From Brachionus koreanus (taxonomy: Eukaryota > Rotifera > Eurotatoria > Ploima > Brachionidae): a stretch of DNA of 64,000 bases. How positions within the stretch are numbered: the stretch's first letter is position 1; each line of letters begins with the position of its first letter. The notes under the pieces were generated by a model. The model worked only from the letters and a program-made list of their open reading frames with translations. It did not search any database and was not told the DNA's origin. A program made the position numbers and the translations under genes. Below, one piece after another: positions 26,955 to 37,699 of this stretch. The stretch is from assembly GCA_016987375.1 (NCBI GenBank), contig PJRA01000313.1, forward strand, positions 1,380,715-1,444,714. Reading direction: 5' to 3'.

Positions 26955-27133
26955 TTAACTCTTAATGAAAAATCCAACTATGAAGCATTAATTCATTTTT
27001 AATAAATTAATAATTAATAAATCTAAAAATCTTTATTGAAACTCTTCTTTATTTATTGCAATAAGATGCAATGTGAAAAAATCAGTTTTAAAGAATATTG
27101 ACTTAAACAAAATAAAATTTACTTATTAAATAG

Positions 27134-29124
27134 ATGATGAATTCGTGCAGATGTATAAGTGTCAACTCTCAAGTTGAATGTGATTTTGGTTCTCATGCCA
27201 TTTATCCAAAATGTATCTTAATCGATGACATTAATCAAGACAATGTAAGTTGTTGTTGGAAAATGTCAATTTGTCTTTTGTTTAACTTTCAAAATTTCTA
27301 ATGAATTTGAAAAAAAATTATTTTTTATTTATTTTTAGAAAAATGAATTAATAATTGGAACAATTAATGGTGATATATTGATTTATAAAGGCTCATTAGC
27401 AAGTCCTTGGCTAAAGAACTCAAAACCACTAGGAAGTGTAAATTTTTTTTTTCTAAATTTTGAAAAAAATTAATTTTCTGAATAAGATAACTTGCCTTGC
27501 TTGTGATAACATCACTGATAATGATACCAAAATGTTGATTGTTCTTGACGCACTTGGATACGTTTATTTGTTTACAATTAGCTCAGTAATAAGCTTTAAA
27601 TAAGAATTTATGAAAAAAATATTTTTTTTTAAACAAGGTTTATTCAAAAAAAAGATACGCTAGTGATATATCAGCAGCTAAATCTAACCCAAGCGATTGG
27701 AAACTTGATTTGACATTACGCTATCAGAAAAAACTCCTTTTAAATCCTATAAGTCTCATAATTGATGACATATGTAAATATAAAGTTTTTGGATATTATA
27801 TTTAATATTTTGATAATAATTTATTTAGATAATAACGGAGTAAAACGAATGATAGTTGGATATGCAGATAGAGTAATAAGAGTTTTTAAATGGGTAAATA
27901 CAAATCATCTAGCTAATGCGACCATTAATAGCAACAGTTTAAGCAATTTAAATACTAAATCATCTACTGGAACTTTGAATACTACCAGTTATAACTATTC
28001 AATTCAAGACATTGGAAAATTCATTTTAGAGCAAACTTGGGAACTACCTGATCAAGTAAAATTAAAAGTTGGTCTATTTGTAAGATTAAAATCGTTTTTA
28101 AATCAAAGCTCAATTCAATTCATATATTAAAAGACACTTCAAATCAAAAGCACTTGTTGGTAACCCAACCAGGAGCATATGCATTTGTTTGCAAGCCAAT
28201 TCAAAATTCTGATCAATCAAATGAGTCAAATTCGTCTTCTACATCTTCTCTTAGCGATCTAATTCAAAAATCACTGGTTCTATCAAATAGCAAGCAAAAA
28301 ACAAACAATCTATTTGAGGAGAGTGTGAATTTCTTTGCCGAATTAACAACTCAAGATATTGATAAGTCGACCATTCAGACTTATCTTGTCACAAATATTT
28401 GTTTCAATGGTTCAGATAATTATGGCTACATGATTACTATGAATGGTGATATTTTTTTTTACAGACAACTGCCAAATGTATTAACTACCCAAAAGACAGC
28501 TCTATGGCACTTGAACATAAATGCTTTAGTAATGAGCTATTTTAAAGTTGACATAAATGTAAATAAATTTTAAAAGCTAAATTTTTATATAAATAATTCT
28601 TTTAGAAAGATGGTAATGACGAATTGATACTGGCCACACCCGAAGGTCAAGTTTTCATAGTCAATTGCTCTAGAGGTTATCTTTGCTTTGATTTAGGTGA
28701 ACCGATCCGAATATTTCACATCGGTTATTACTGTAGTGAAATTCCGAGCTTAAATTTGATTGAAACAGGCACATCATCAGAGGCTGATCTGCATCAAGGC
28801 AATGCTAATCAAGCGTTTGAGCTAGCTCTCGAGGCTTCACCAATATCATCTAGCAAACAGGATGAAACTCAAATGGCCAGCTCGAGCAACATGCTTTCAT
28901 TTATCTATGTATCTTCTATTACCAATAAAATATCTTTGGTTCAAACTGATTCAATTATAGCTTACTCCAAACTTAAGGCAACCACTCAGTTAAAATATAA
29001 ATGTGAGAATATATTTTCGCATAGAAAAAATTTTTCTTCAAAATTAAATCATTTGATAGAAAGTCAAAATTCGAAAGTACTCGACAGCAAACTAATTCAT
29101 AATTTATTATATGAAAATCAATAG
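27134..29124 (+). CDS. ITFG2: ITFG2, KICSTOR complex subunit (FG-GAP beta-propeller)
   Basis: Component of KICSTOR, which recruits GATOR1 to lysosomes and restrains mTORC1 under nutrient shortage. Seven exons: 27134-27244, 27339-27437, 27487-27585, 27638-27773, 27829-28079, 28151-28558 and 28606-29124; phases consistent; 540 aa (human 447). Seen: FG-GAP/propeller repeats with the family signatures PKCILIDDINQD, ELIIGTINGDILIYKG, MLIVLDALGYVYLF and DDIYNNGVKRMIVGYADRVI. HLLVTQPGAYAF and DELILATPEGQVFIVN come later, then a C-terminal helical tail. The extra length comes from Ser/Asn-rich loops after RVFKW (about residues 180-210) and after the GAYAF segment. The start lies directly at a TTAAATAG acceptor-like site, 179 bp after QTRT2; a second in-frame ATG follows at once. 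Confidence 0.93.
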
Positions 29125-29907
29125 ATTAAACATAGTTTTATTCAACTTAAAATCCGTATAAAATTAAAAATTTAATAAAAATTTTAAAATAAATTTTTAA
29201 AATTAGATAAAAAAAAACTATAAACAAAATTCTTTCTTAATTTCTTAAAATTCTATTTATTTTTTAAATATTAAAATTTGCCATATGAATAAATTTAAAT
29301 AAAATAGATTAAAAAAAGACGTAAAATCCGCAAATTTGTTCGGCTTAGCGAATTTTCTGCTGTAGCTTATCATTATTATTATTATTATTAAATTAATGTA
29401 TACTAAAAGAGTAAATTAATTAACAGAGTTGTTCAAAAGTCATCAAGTTAAAGTACAGACTTGACTTTAAATTTTGTTTTTGGAAAAAAGTCTTTAAATT
29501 TTTCTTCAATTCAAGTCTTTTACTTGACATTCAAAAGACTTAAAAATACTTTTTTTTTTACTTTTGCACAACCATCATTAAGTGCAAATTATCCAATAAA
29601 GATTTAAACTGAAATAATTTCTAGTGCTCTCTTAATTAATTAATTTTATTACATGTCTTGTCCATTATGGTCTTTTTTTAATTATACCCGTTTTTTTATT
29701 CTAGAAAGCAAATTATTCCCAAGATTTGTCGAATAACTTAAATATGACTAATGATAAAAAAATAAGACTAAAAATAAGAGCGAAAAGCTTGCCAAAATTA
29801 CGAGTAATATTTAATATAGATAAATTAAGACAAAATTTAACAAAGAAATAATTTGATCAAAAATTTTTATTGATTTTTGTAAATGAATTTATTTCTAAAT
29901 TCTAAAT
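29125..29907. other. Convergent spacer between ITFG2 and OXA1L
   Basis: AT-rich 783-bp region between convergent genes, containing their 3' UTRs. It has a short (ATT)n run near 29370. Nothing else seen. Confidence 0.5.
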
Positions 29908-31259
29908 TTAATTTTTTTTAGTTTCTTTTGGGTTTGTTTTGAAAGTTTTAACTGGTACTTTGGTTCCCGCTTGTGAAAATTGTTTCTCTCTCAACGACTC
30001 TCTTTCTTTTACTTCAGCAATAATTCTTTGATTTTGAATGCTTTCTTTAAAACCTGAAATAAAATTTTTAGTCTTTTTTTGACTTTCTTTGATTTTTAAT
30101 TTATCCATCTCGGTCAAAATGGGAATTTTCAAAACTTTTTTAACTGCATTAACATTTAGAATAACGGATAAGGCCAGAGAAATAAAATTTGTTGTGCATA
30201 CATATGACATTACTCCACTTGGCATGAACAAAAAAAATGGATATGATATAGCAGATACACCGTACACAATTGCTTTTGTTGTTGGTGTCATATTCGCAGA
30301 ACTCATTCCAGTGTCAACACCACGATAAACAATTGCCAGAATTGAAGCTGTTGCAACAGTAGGCAATATAAAATAAGGATCGGCAATAGTTAAATCTGTG
30401 AACCAAAGTGCACCACCTGTTTCCATACTTTCAACTGGAAGTTTGCACATTTTTCGGATTGCTATAAAAGTGGACACAACAAACGGAAATTGAATCAAAG
30501 GAACAAGCATTGAACCGAATCCTATTTGATTTGATTTCATGAATTGAACATATTCATGAGTTGCTCTTGCCACTATTTTGATTTTTGATAAAATTAGAAA
30601 ATTCCAGTTTAAATAATAAATTTACCTTCAAGGTTATTTCCAGTCATTTTCGCATTACTTAATTTTTCATTTAATTGACCCATTTCAGGAGCTATTTTTC
30701 TCAATTTGGCTGAATTTCGTTGAGCCTTGACATTTATTGGCAGTAAAAATGTTCGCAGACAAACTGCAAAAAGAGCAATTGCTTGAAACCATGGTAAACC
30801 AAGATCGACGTGAAAGATTTCGAGAAGCGATTGAATCCATCCAACAGGAGTCCATGAAGAAGCAAGACCAAGACTGCTTAATGTTGGTTCGCCTAATGCA
30901 TTTAGAACTATATTTTCATCCAAAATTGGTGGTGGTTCCGGAATATATCCAGCTGATAAATCAATATCTGTGTTTGCCGTTGAACCAGTATCAACTTTTG
31001 TTTCTTGAGAAGTAACATTTGCATCAGAACTCTTTATATTGTCACTTGCTATATTCAACGATGCTTCAGATTGCTTTTCAGGTGTTTTTCCCCACAGTCC
31101 GAACCAGGCTAGTGATACAAATGACCTCGAGTCAACCGAGTTTAACTTATAACTAGGGTTCAATTCGATCAAATGTTTATTCTTTGGGCCATATTCTTTT
31201 TTTTTCAAATACAATATTGTGCTAAATTCTTTTCGTGTATACTTGATTAAAAAATATAT
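29908..31259 (-). CDS. OXA1L: Mitochondrial inner membrane insertase OXA1L (5' end not resolved)
   Basis: YidC/Oxa1 family insertase that places nuclear- and mitochondria-encoded proteins in the inner membrane. Two exons found (minus): about 30626-31241 and 29908-30572, joined in phase 1. Seen: after a variable Ser/Thr/Glu-rich region, GWIQSLLEIFHVDLGLPWFQ starts the insertase core. The first transmembrane segment ends in RTFLLPINVKAQRNSAKLRKI. A helical hairpin with QLNEKL follows. The remaining segments are GSMLVPLIQFPFVVSTFIAI (TM2), GGALWFTDLTIADPYFILP, PFFLFMPSGVMSYVCTTN, and a Lys-rich matrix tail typical of ribosome-binding Oxa1. The open frame upstream contains no Met, so the start codon and presequence must be in an earlier exon that I could not identify; TTTTTAATCAAG near 31242 is the likely acceptor. 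Confidence 0.9.
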
Positions 31260-31274
31260 AAAAAATTCAAGCAA

Positions 31275-32419
31275 AAATATCTATTTTAAATAGAGCTAAA
31301 ATTTATTGGAAATTTTTTTTATTATTTTATTAAATATTTACTCTAAAAATACAATAGTTATAAATAGAAGTGCTTTTTAACAGCGAATTTAATGAAAGAA
31401 GAATTTTGATCTATTTTTATTTAATTTTTATAAAATTGTCTATCTGTATTGAGGCTGAGATTTTTAAGAATAAGAAAAAAAGGAATAAAAATATCAAAAA
31501 AAGTAAAAATTATATTAAAGTATGTATCGGCTAGAAGAAAAAAAAAAGTGATTTTTATGTTGAGAAATTTATTTTTTATTTAATTTTTTGATTTTATTTA
31601 TTATTAAAAATTTATACTCTTCGGCAAAATAATTTAGAAAAAAAGAAGAATTGTTTAATAAATTATAGATAAAAGTTGTAATATTAGCATTATTTTGTGA
31701 AACCAAAATATTTGCATTTTGATTATTCTATTCTATTTTTTTCTTAATAAAGAAGCATAAAAACTAACCTTTGATTTTTTCTTATTTTTTTAATCTAAAA
31801 TTTTTTGAAAAAATTTAAGTAATTTCATTTAGTTATTTATAATTTGATCAAAAGAAATTAGGATTTAAATTTAAAACGAGTCATATGACCTGTTTGGTAC
31901 TTCTAATAAATAACAAATAATAAACTCAACAAAAATTTGGGGATTAGTTAACGATGTCCGGAGCAAGTCCTAAGCTATTGATTCGAGTTTAGAAAAGTTT
32001 AAGTTTCAGTTTAAGTTTTTAAAAATACATTTATTTATTTTTCTAAGTATTTAATAGTTGAAAAGAAAATTTGAAAATAATAAATATTTATTTATTTATT
32101 TCAGTTAATTTTAAATAGAATTAATTAAACAAGTAGTCGCTTAATAATTGCATCTTTGTAAGTCCAAAACTTAAAGTTATATTATATATCTTAAGATGAA
32201 CAGAATTTTTTAATTCTTTGTTTATTCAATTCTAAAAAATTTTATAAAATGAAAACTTAAAATGAAAATTTTGGAATTTTGGAACTGTTATGTCTTTTTT
32301 TAAAAAAAAAGACCTATTAACTGCACCAGTAACTCGTGAAAATGTCTATTGAAAGGTTTGAAGGGTACAATATTTTTTATAGTGGTAATTACACATCATA
32401 ATCGACTATATCTTCTCAT
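31275..32419. other. AT-rich spacer upstream of OXA1L
   Basis: Should contain the missing first exon(s) and promoter of OXA1L on the minus strand. Minus-strand ATGs occur near 31689, 31716 and 31885, but each opens only a short frame and none gives a convincing mitochondrial presequence joined to a donor. No other gene recognised. Confidence 0.4.
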
Positions 32420-32790
32420 CTAAATTTGATCAACAAAGCTAACAGACGTTACCGAGTTTTCAAACGTATCAATACTTGTGTTGAAAAATGGATTTATTTT
32501 CGAAATTATTATAACAGAAATCAATTATTGAACCCATCTCAACAAGCTCTAACAGTGGTAAAAAATGGTTGCTTTGATGAAAAGATAATGCTATGTGTTT
32601 GGTGGAATTTCCAAGGGGCAATACACTTTTAGCTGTTTCTAGAAAGTCGTTCTGAAAATGTAGGACTTTATTCCAAAAATAAGAACCTGTCTTTCTCTTT
32701 TTGATTATCATCTTTTTAACTCAATGGCTTATTTTCTTAGAGGACAGCATTTTTCTAACCAAGACCAAGTTGAAGAACGCTGACCAAAAG
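32420..32790 (+). pseudogene. Mariner-family transposase relic (copy 1)
   Basis: Broken remnant of a Tc1/mariner superfamily DDE/D transposase. One frame (about 32423-32629) reads CVEKWIYFRNYYNRN, then LNPSQQA and IMLCVWWNFQGAIHF, matching the mariner catalytic core after the first Asp (usually DEKW; here the Asp is replaced by Val). A stop follows GAIHF. In a different frame, DYHLFNSMAYFLRG at about 32703-32744 is the mariner signature around the third catalytic residue. The roughly 70-80 residues between, including the second catalytic Asp, are missing. Stops, a frameshift and this internal deletion show the copy is dead. Terminal inverted repeats were not found. The block is less AT-rich than its surroundings. 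Confidence 0.88.
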
Positions 32791-33202
32791 CTAAGAAAGG
32801 CAAAAGAGAAGAACTTAAGAATATTTTGAAAATTAGCTGGCGATTTCATTTTTTATTTAAAAATTAAAAAAATTTTGCAATTTTTTTAAAATCACTCTAA
32901 TAGCAAAATTTTTTTTTTCTTGGCCTTGGACGCTTATTCATTGATTTAAAAATTAAAAAAATTTTAGTTTTGACTCAGCTTAAACCTGAACAAGTCTGGT
33001 GAAAATATCTGAAAACAAAAAACTATAGGAAGAATAAAAAAGACTTTGTAAAATTCCTAAATAAACCTAATTAAAATTTTTAGAAGAAAAACTCATGGAA
33101 AATATTTATTATTTAAATATTGTACAAAATATAAAATAATAATCTCAATTAGAGAGAAAAAAAAAATATGTATATAAAAAGCAAAAATACATGTATAAAA
33201 AA
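32791..33202. other. Spacer between mariner relic and VPS15 3' end
   Basis: AT-rich, non-coding; holds the 3' UTR of VPS15 (minus strand) and possibly the decayed 3' end of the mariner relic. Confidence 0.5.
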
Positions 33203-36200
33203 TTATCTCCAAATTTTTAAGGTACCATCTCTAGCCGCAGTAATTAGAAGCGGTTGATTTTTATTTTTCAAAGGATTATAACAAATAGATAGATCAGTAA
33301 TTGCATCTTGATGATGAGTAAACCGACTTTGATAAGTAAAAGCGGCTGAAGAATAATTGGTTGCATTGCTATTCGAATTACTCGAATACTGTTGGTCCAA
33401 TTCAAGCAAGACCTTATTACCCTCTATCTGTCTGGTCTCATAAGCCACATTGCTTGGAAGAATACTAGATGTCGATATACCATGTGAAGAATTATCTGCA
33501 CAATTTTTAGCCTGAAAATTAAAAGCCGACGAAATAATGCTTGAGTTACGATTCGGCTCGACCAAGTCCAAATACCTAAATTTCATATCAGTGCTGGCAC
33601 ACACAAGACCATTTGTGCCATTCTCATCCCCAGCACTAATGCCCACCAGTCCACTAATGTAATAGCTGCTCATTTTATTTTGACACAATGCTGGTACTGA
33701 CTGAACACCCCAGAATACCAGTTCAGGCTGCAATTTTCCATCCATGTTCCACACGCACAGCTCATTATTGGCCTGATAGGTGGCCACAATTTTTCTTGAT
33801 GACACTGGATTATTGCACATTTTAACAACACTTGTCTTTGATCTGTGCTCTAGATTGGCCAACGGAAGCATGAAACGAAAATCGAATATTTCTATACTGC
33901 CAGTTGAGGTTCCCATAGCAATCCAAGTTAGCCATGGGTCAGTCATCATGGTTGTTATGAAGCCGCGCTTTAGATCGCGTTTAATGTCAAACGCTTTGGC
34001 TTTGCATCTTATATCAATGCAATTGAAGCCACCAGCACTTGTTGAATAGCACAGTAGGCCTTTTGCGGGCGAATTTTTTGTGCCATAAAAATACTCATTT
34101 GTGTCCAAAGAGCCTATTGACCATGACGGACTAGTATCATCAATAGTGATCAACTCAATCGGATAATTACCCGGACAATAGCAGCTATTCGCAGAACACT
34201 TAACAGAAATATTTTGCGCTTGTTTATTCAAATAATAAGAGTTTATTTTGTTGTATCGAACATTGGGCGAATTTAATTTGCACACAGTTGACCGAAATAG
34301 CTTTTCATTTGGCAATATTTTACAATCTTTGGTTTGAGATCGGTTGAAGTCGACTAAATAAAGCTTGTAATCTTCATTTAGAATGGCCAGGGAAGATTTA
34401 GAGTAAAATGTTGTGCTTATAGGCCTGAATTTTGAATCAAATTTGCTGTCAAGTGTAATTAATGATTTGTACAAGCCAGTCCTTGACTCGAGTAGATTAC
34501 CCACTGACCATATTTTGACACACTGCTCTGAGCTCGAGCACGTGGCAAAAAATTCCGAGTCACAATTGCGTGCTATTTTGTTAACACTTTTAGTATGCTC
34601 GTTTGAGTTCAAAATCAATATGCCTTTGGGCTTCCATTTGCCAACTCCCTTATTCAAAGCAATTAAATTAGAACACACTGATTTATTAATCGATTCGCGG
34701 TAATCCTGGAGCTTTTTTTTCTTGTTCATTTGATCCTGAAACAAGCACTTGGCTCGTTCGATGTATTTGTCAACTTCATGATTGCAATTAACAAGATTGG
34801 ACGAGTTGCTTAGATTAAACGAGACTACACGTCGTCTAGATTGTGTGGTTGGCGAAACAATGTCACTCTGTGACGAATTTTTAAATGAATTTCTGTGTCG
34901 AACAGGTTTTGATTCTTCCATGCCGAACATCAGTTTCCATTCGGCATTATAGGCCGTCTCTTTGTCCGCAATGTTTTGACTAGAGCTAAAATTCGAATTG
35001 GAGCTGGCGAATTCAAGTGTTTTGGACTCGCTGTACGATCGTGACATCAAATTTTCACAATTAAACTTGACTATTTTGTCCCTGAAGCTTTGCTCTTGAC
35101 GTGACGAGCTGAAATTTTCCTCGGTATTATTTACCGACGAGCTTAGCTGAGATCGTTTTGTTTTTTCAATGAAATCTTTTAGTTCAAGTATTTTCTCATC
35201 GTCCTCTTCCATAAATCCCAATTTGCACAATTTGGCAAACAGCTCTTTGGCATTGGCGCAATCGGGCTCGAAACACCGCGGCAAATATATATAGTTGCGC
35301 GCATCGCGTCTTTGATAAAAATAGTGAAAAAGAGTGTCTGCATTTCCGCTTTGGCTTATACAGCTCAATATTTCACGCTTGATGCACGGCTTGAGCGACT
35401 CGAACAAAATGTCGGCCCGATCGAACCATATCAGATCGGTTCGAAACAAATATTTGCTCAATATGCTGCTGACTGTGCCAAGTATGTCAGCTGTGTTGAG
35501 TATGGAGTTTTTTGAATTGCGGCACACAGTCGTTATGAAATGTATGCATGCGTGTCTGATCCAGAGTGACGGATGGCATAGAAGAGGTGCAACGTGATTT
35601 TTGAGAAAGTAGTAAATTTGCTGCTTTTCCAATAGGCCTATTTCGGCCATTTTAGACAAGCTAAGCAAAGTTCTGTAGATGACAAACTCTTCTGAATCGC
35701 GCAAGCCTTGTTCTATTAGGGATTTAAAAATGTCTATGGATTCCCAGCCAAGATTGCTTAGCACGGGACACAGCGCGTCAAAGAACGCCGCTCGCACTGA
35801 CCAGTCCGTTTTTTCGTTCAGCACTGTGATCATATGAGCCAGTAGGACATCTGAAGTCTTTTGACGCTGAAAAAACAAACACAACTTGGTTATATTCGAG
35901 CTAATCAGAACTTCTCTAACTGCATTGGTCACTTGGCTATTTTGAACATTGCCTGTTAACAGTGCCAACACTATGTCTTTTACTCTACTCTGACACTTTT
36001 CATATTCTTTATCATACGTTTTGTTTTCTTCAGATTTTTGCTGATCTTGATTTAGATTTGATGTAAAAAAAGAATTACGAGTTATGAACGACAAGTCTAA
36101 AAAGCGAATGGACGTAAGCGCAAAACTAGATATTGTCTTTGCCACAGCGCATCTAACCAAAAACGATTCGTCTTTGCTCAATTTTTCCAAATGGTCAAAT

Positions 36201-37699
36201 ATTAACACCGGAAATATGTTAAAATTTCTCACATCTAATTTGTTTATTGAGCTTAGACAGCTGTTTAGTGCGAATATGACATGAAATTTGACTATTGGCG
36301 ATGAATCGGTCAATAAGTGTAAATAGTAGGGAATAATTCTTTCAAGTTTAATTGAATCTTGTAAAAAATTGCTAAATGTCTGCATTAGGTCAACAGCTAT
36401 AAGTTTATTTTCGGCAAATTTTATTTTCCTTATTGAGGACAAGAGAACTGATAGAAGAATTAAAAATGCTTCGTTTATGCTCTCTTGGCCACTGGTTGTC
36501 AAATCATCTGTCACACTATCGGCTTTGTCTGACTCATTTAAGTTTAATTTGAAATTTTTGAGCAATAGTGGCAGATCGTTTTTAAGCTTGATTACAAAAT
36601 CATCACCAGTTAGCTTAACATCAATAAAATAGCTAATACAATTTCTTAAAAAAACAAAATAGCTTGGAAATGATTTTTTATCATTTTGCTCTTGAAGATA
36701 TTGACTGGCTGTTTTGCGCTCATCAGCTTTTAGGCTAATCATACTATAAATCATTTCAAGCATATTTTTGTCACTTATCTCCGATTCCAATTCAGCTCTA
36801 GGATCATATTTGTTGTCTTTATAAGCCAGTAGTTGAGCAAAGCTAAACAATGGTCTTTCGGTAAAAAGTTCAGCAATTACACAACCAAGACTGAATATGT
36901 CCATTTCAGGCCGAAAGTCATTCGGATCTGGCGGAGCTATTTCAGTCAAACCAGTGTCGAGATCAGTGTTAATCCGAGGCTTATAGTCTTTGGGCTGGTC
37001 TAGTCTCTCTGGTGCCAAATAGCAGGTTCGTCTACGGCTTATATCAAAAAAATAGTTGAAATCAGCAGTAGGATGATTTTTGGACAAATAGACTGGTTTG
37101 TATGATGCAAAATCTGTCAAACTAGTCCACAAAAATGAATTAATCATCACATTCTCTATTTTAATATCGCCATGTACAATTTGTAATGAGTGTATGTCAT
37201 TTACTGCGCACAAAAGTTGAAAAGCAATCCATTTTTTTTCAACATTGGTCAAAAATGGTCTTGTGCTGAGCCGATCATAAAGATTGTATTTTATGTACTG
37301 GCGAAATAAATATGCCGCTTGATCTGTTATTAAAATTTCAGAAAATGGAAAACAATTTGTGGAATTTTTATAGCGTGTGTTAATGACACTTTGTATTTCT
37401 CTAACGCGAAATGAATAAGAATCAAGCTTTACACTCAGGTCATATTTGGGAAATATTTTAACAACAACTAGTTGTTGGAGTTCCTTTAACTGCTGATACT
37501 GTTGCTTAACAAAGTCTTGCTGTTGATTGCGATTTTCGTAATAATTTTTGTCCAAAGTAGAGTCGATTAAGACAACTTTGGCCGTCTTGACAAAAGTAGT
37601 GCTGCCAAGACTTTGTTTAAATAGCATATAATTTTTTAAATCACTGTAATAGTTGTCAATAGACTGAATGTCAGATGGTCTTACAATTTGATTACCCAT
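33203..37699 (-). CDS. PIK3R4: VPS15 / PI3-kinase regulatory subunit 4
   Basis: Scaffold pseudokinase of class III PI3K (VPS34-Beclin complexes) in autophagy and endosomal sorting. A single 4.5-kb exon without introns, 1498 aa (human 1358). Seen: MGNQ start, giving an N-myristoylation Gly2. The kinase-like domain spans about 24-340, with ATP-site Lys in VVVKIF (81), catalytic loop HGDIKIENVM (176-185), TDFAS in place of DFG (195-199), the conserved FNYFFDISRRRTCYLAPER, and MDIFSLGCVIAELFTERPLF. Helical HEAT repeats follow (about 400-830; e.g. LTDSSPIVKFHVIFALNSCL). A Ser-rich linker leads to a C-terminal WD40 propeller from about residue 1000 (FFATCSSSEQCVKIWSV) to the final ITAARDGTLKIW. Compared with human, a Gln/Lys-rich insert of about 34 residues (about 46-78) precedes the ATP-site Lys. 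The several ORFs on the opposite strand are shadows. Confidence 0.96.
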   Translation of the reverse strand: MGNQIVRPSDIQSIDNYYSDLKNYMLFKQSLGSTTFVKTAKVVLIDSTLDKNYYENRNQQQDFVKQQYQQLKELQQLVVVKIFPKYDLSVKLDSYSFRVREIQSVINTRYKNSTNCFPFSEILITDQAAYLFRQYIKYNLYDRLSTRPFLTNVEKKWIAFQLLCAVNDIHSLQIVHGDIKIENVMINSFLWTSLTDFASYKPVYLSKNHPTADFNYFFDISRRRTCYLAPERLDQPKDYKPRINTDLDTGLTEIAPPDPNDFRPEMDIFSLGCVIAELFTERPLFSFAQLLAYKDNKYDPRAELESEISDKNMLEMIYSMISLKADERKTASQYLQEQNDKKSFPSYFVFLRNCISYFIDVKLTGDDFVIKLKNDLPLLLKNFKLNLNESDKADSVTDDLTTSGQESINEAFLILLSVLLSSIRKIKFAENKLIAVDLMQTFSNFLQDSIKLERIIPYYLHLLTDSSPIVKFHVIFALNSCLSSINKLDVRNFNIFPVLIFDHLEKLSKDESFLVRCAVAKTISSFALTSIRFLDLSFITRNSFFTSNLNQDQQKSEENKTYDKEYEKCQSRVKDIVLALLTGNVQNSQVTNAVREVLISSNITKLCLFFQRQKTSDVLLAHMITVLNEKTDWSVRAAFFDALCPVLSNLGWESIDIFKSLIEQGLRDSEEFVIYRTLLSLSKMAEIGLLEKQQIYYFLKNHVAPLLCHPSLWIRHACIHFITTVCRNSKNSILNTADILGTVSSILSKYLFRTDLIWFDRADILFESLKPCIKREILSCISQSGNADTLFHYFYQRRDARNYIYLPRCFEPDCANAKELFAKLCKLGFMEEDDEKILELKDFIEKTKRSQLSSSVNNTEENFSSSRQEQSFRDKIVKFNCENLMSRSYSESKTLEFASSNSNFSSSQNIADKETAYNAEWKLMFGMEESKPVRHRNSFKNSSQSDIVSPTTQSRRRVVSFNLSNSSNLVNCNHEVDKYIERAKCLFQDQMNKKKKLQDYRESINKSVCSNLIALNKGVGKWKPKGILILNSNEHTKSVNKIARNCDSEFFATCSSSEQCVKIWSVGNLLESRTGLYKSLITLDSKFDSKFRPISTTFYSKSSLAILNEDYKLYLVDFNRSQTKDCKILPNEKLFRSTVCKLNSPNVRYNKINSYYLNKQAQNISVKCSANSCYCPGNYPIELITIDDTSPSWSIGSLDTNEYFYGTKNSPAKGLLCYSTSAGGFNCIDIRCKAKAFDIKRDLKRGFITTMMTDPWLTWIAMGTSTGSIEIFDFRFMLPLANLEHRSKTSVVKMCNNPVSSRKIVATYQANNELCVWNMDGKLQPELVFWGVQSVPALCQNKMSSYYISGLVGISAGDENGTNGLVCASTDMKFRYLDLVEPNRNSSIISSAFNFQAKNCADNSSHGISTSSILPSNVAYETRQIEGNKVLLELDQQYSSNSNSNATNYSSAAFTYQSRFTHHQDAITDLSICYNPLKNKNQPLLITAARDGTLKIWR

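Noticed and set aside
33780..36632. Several ORFs of 66-96 aa antisense to VPS15
   Set aside because: Shadow frames of the long VPS15 exon; none has a family signature.
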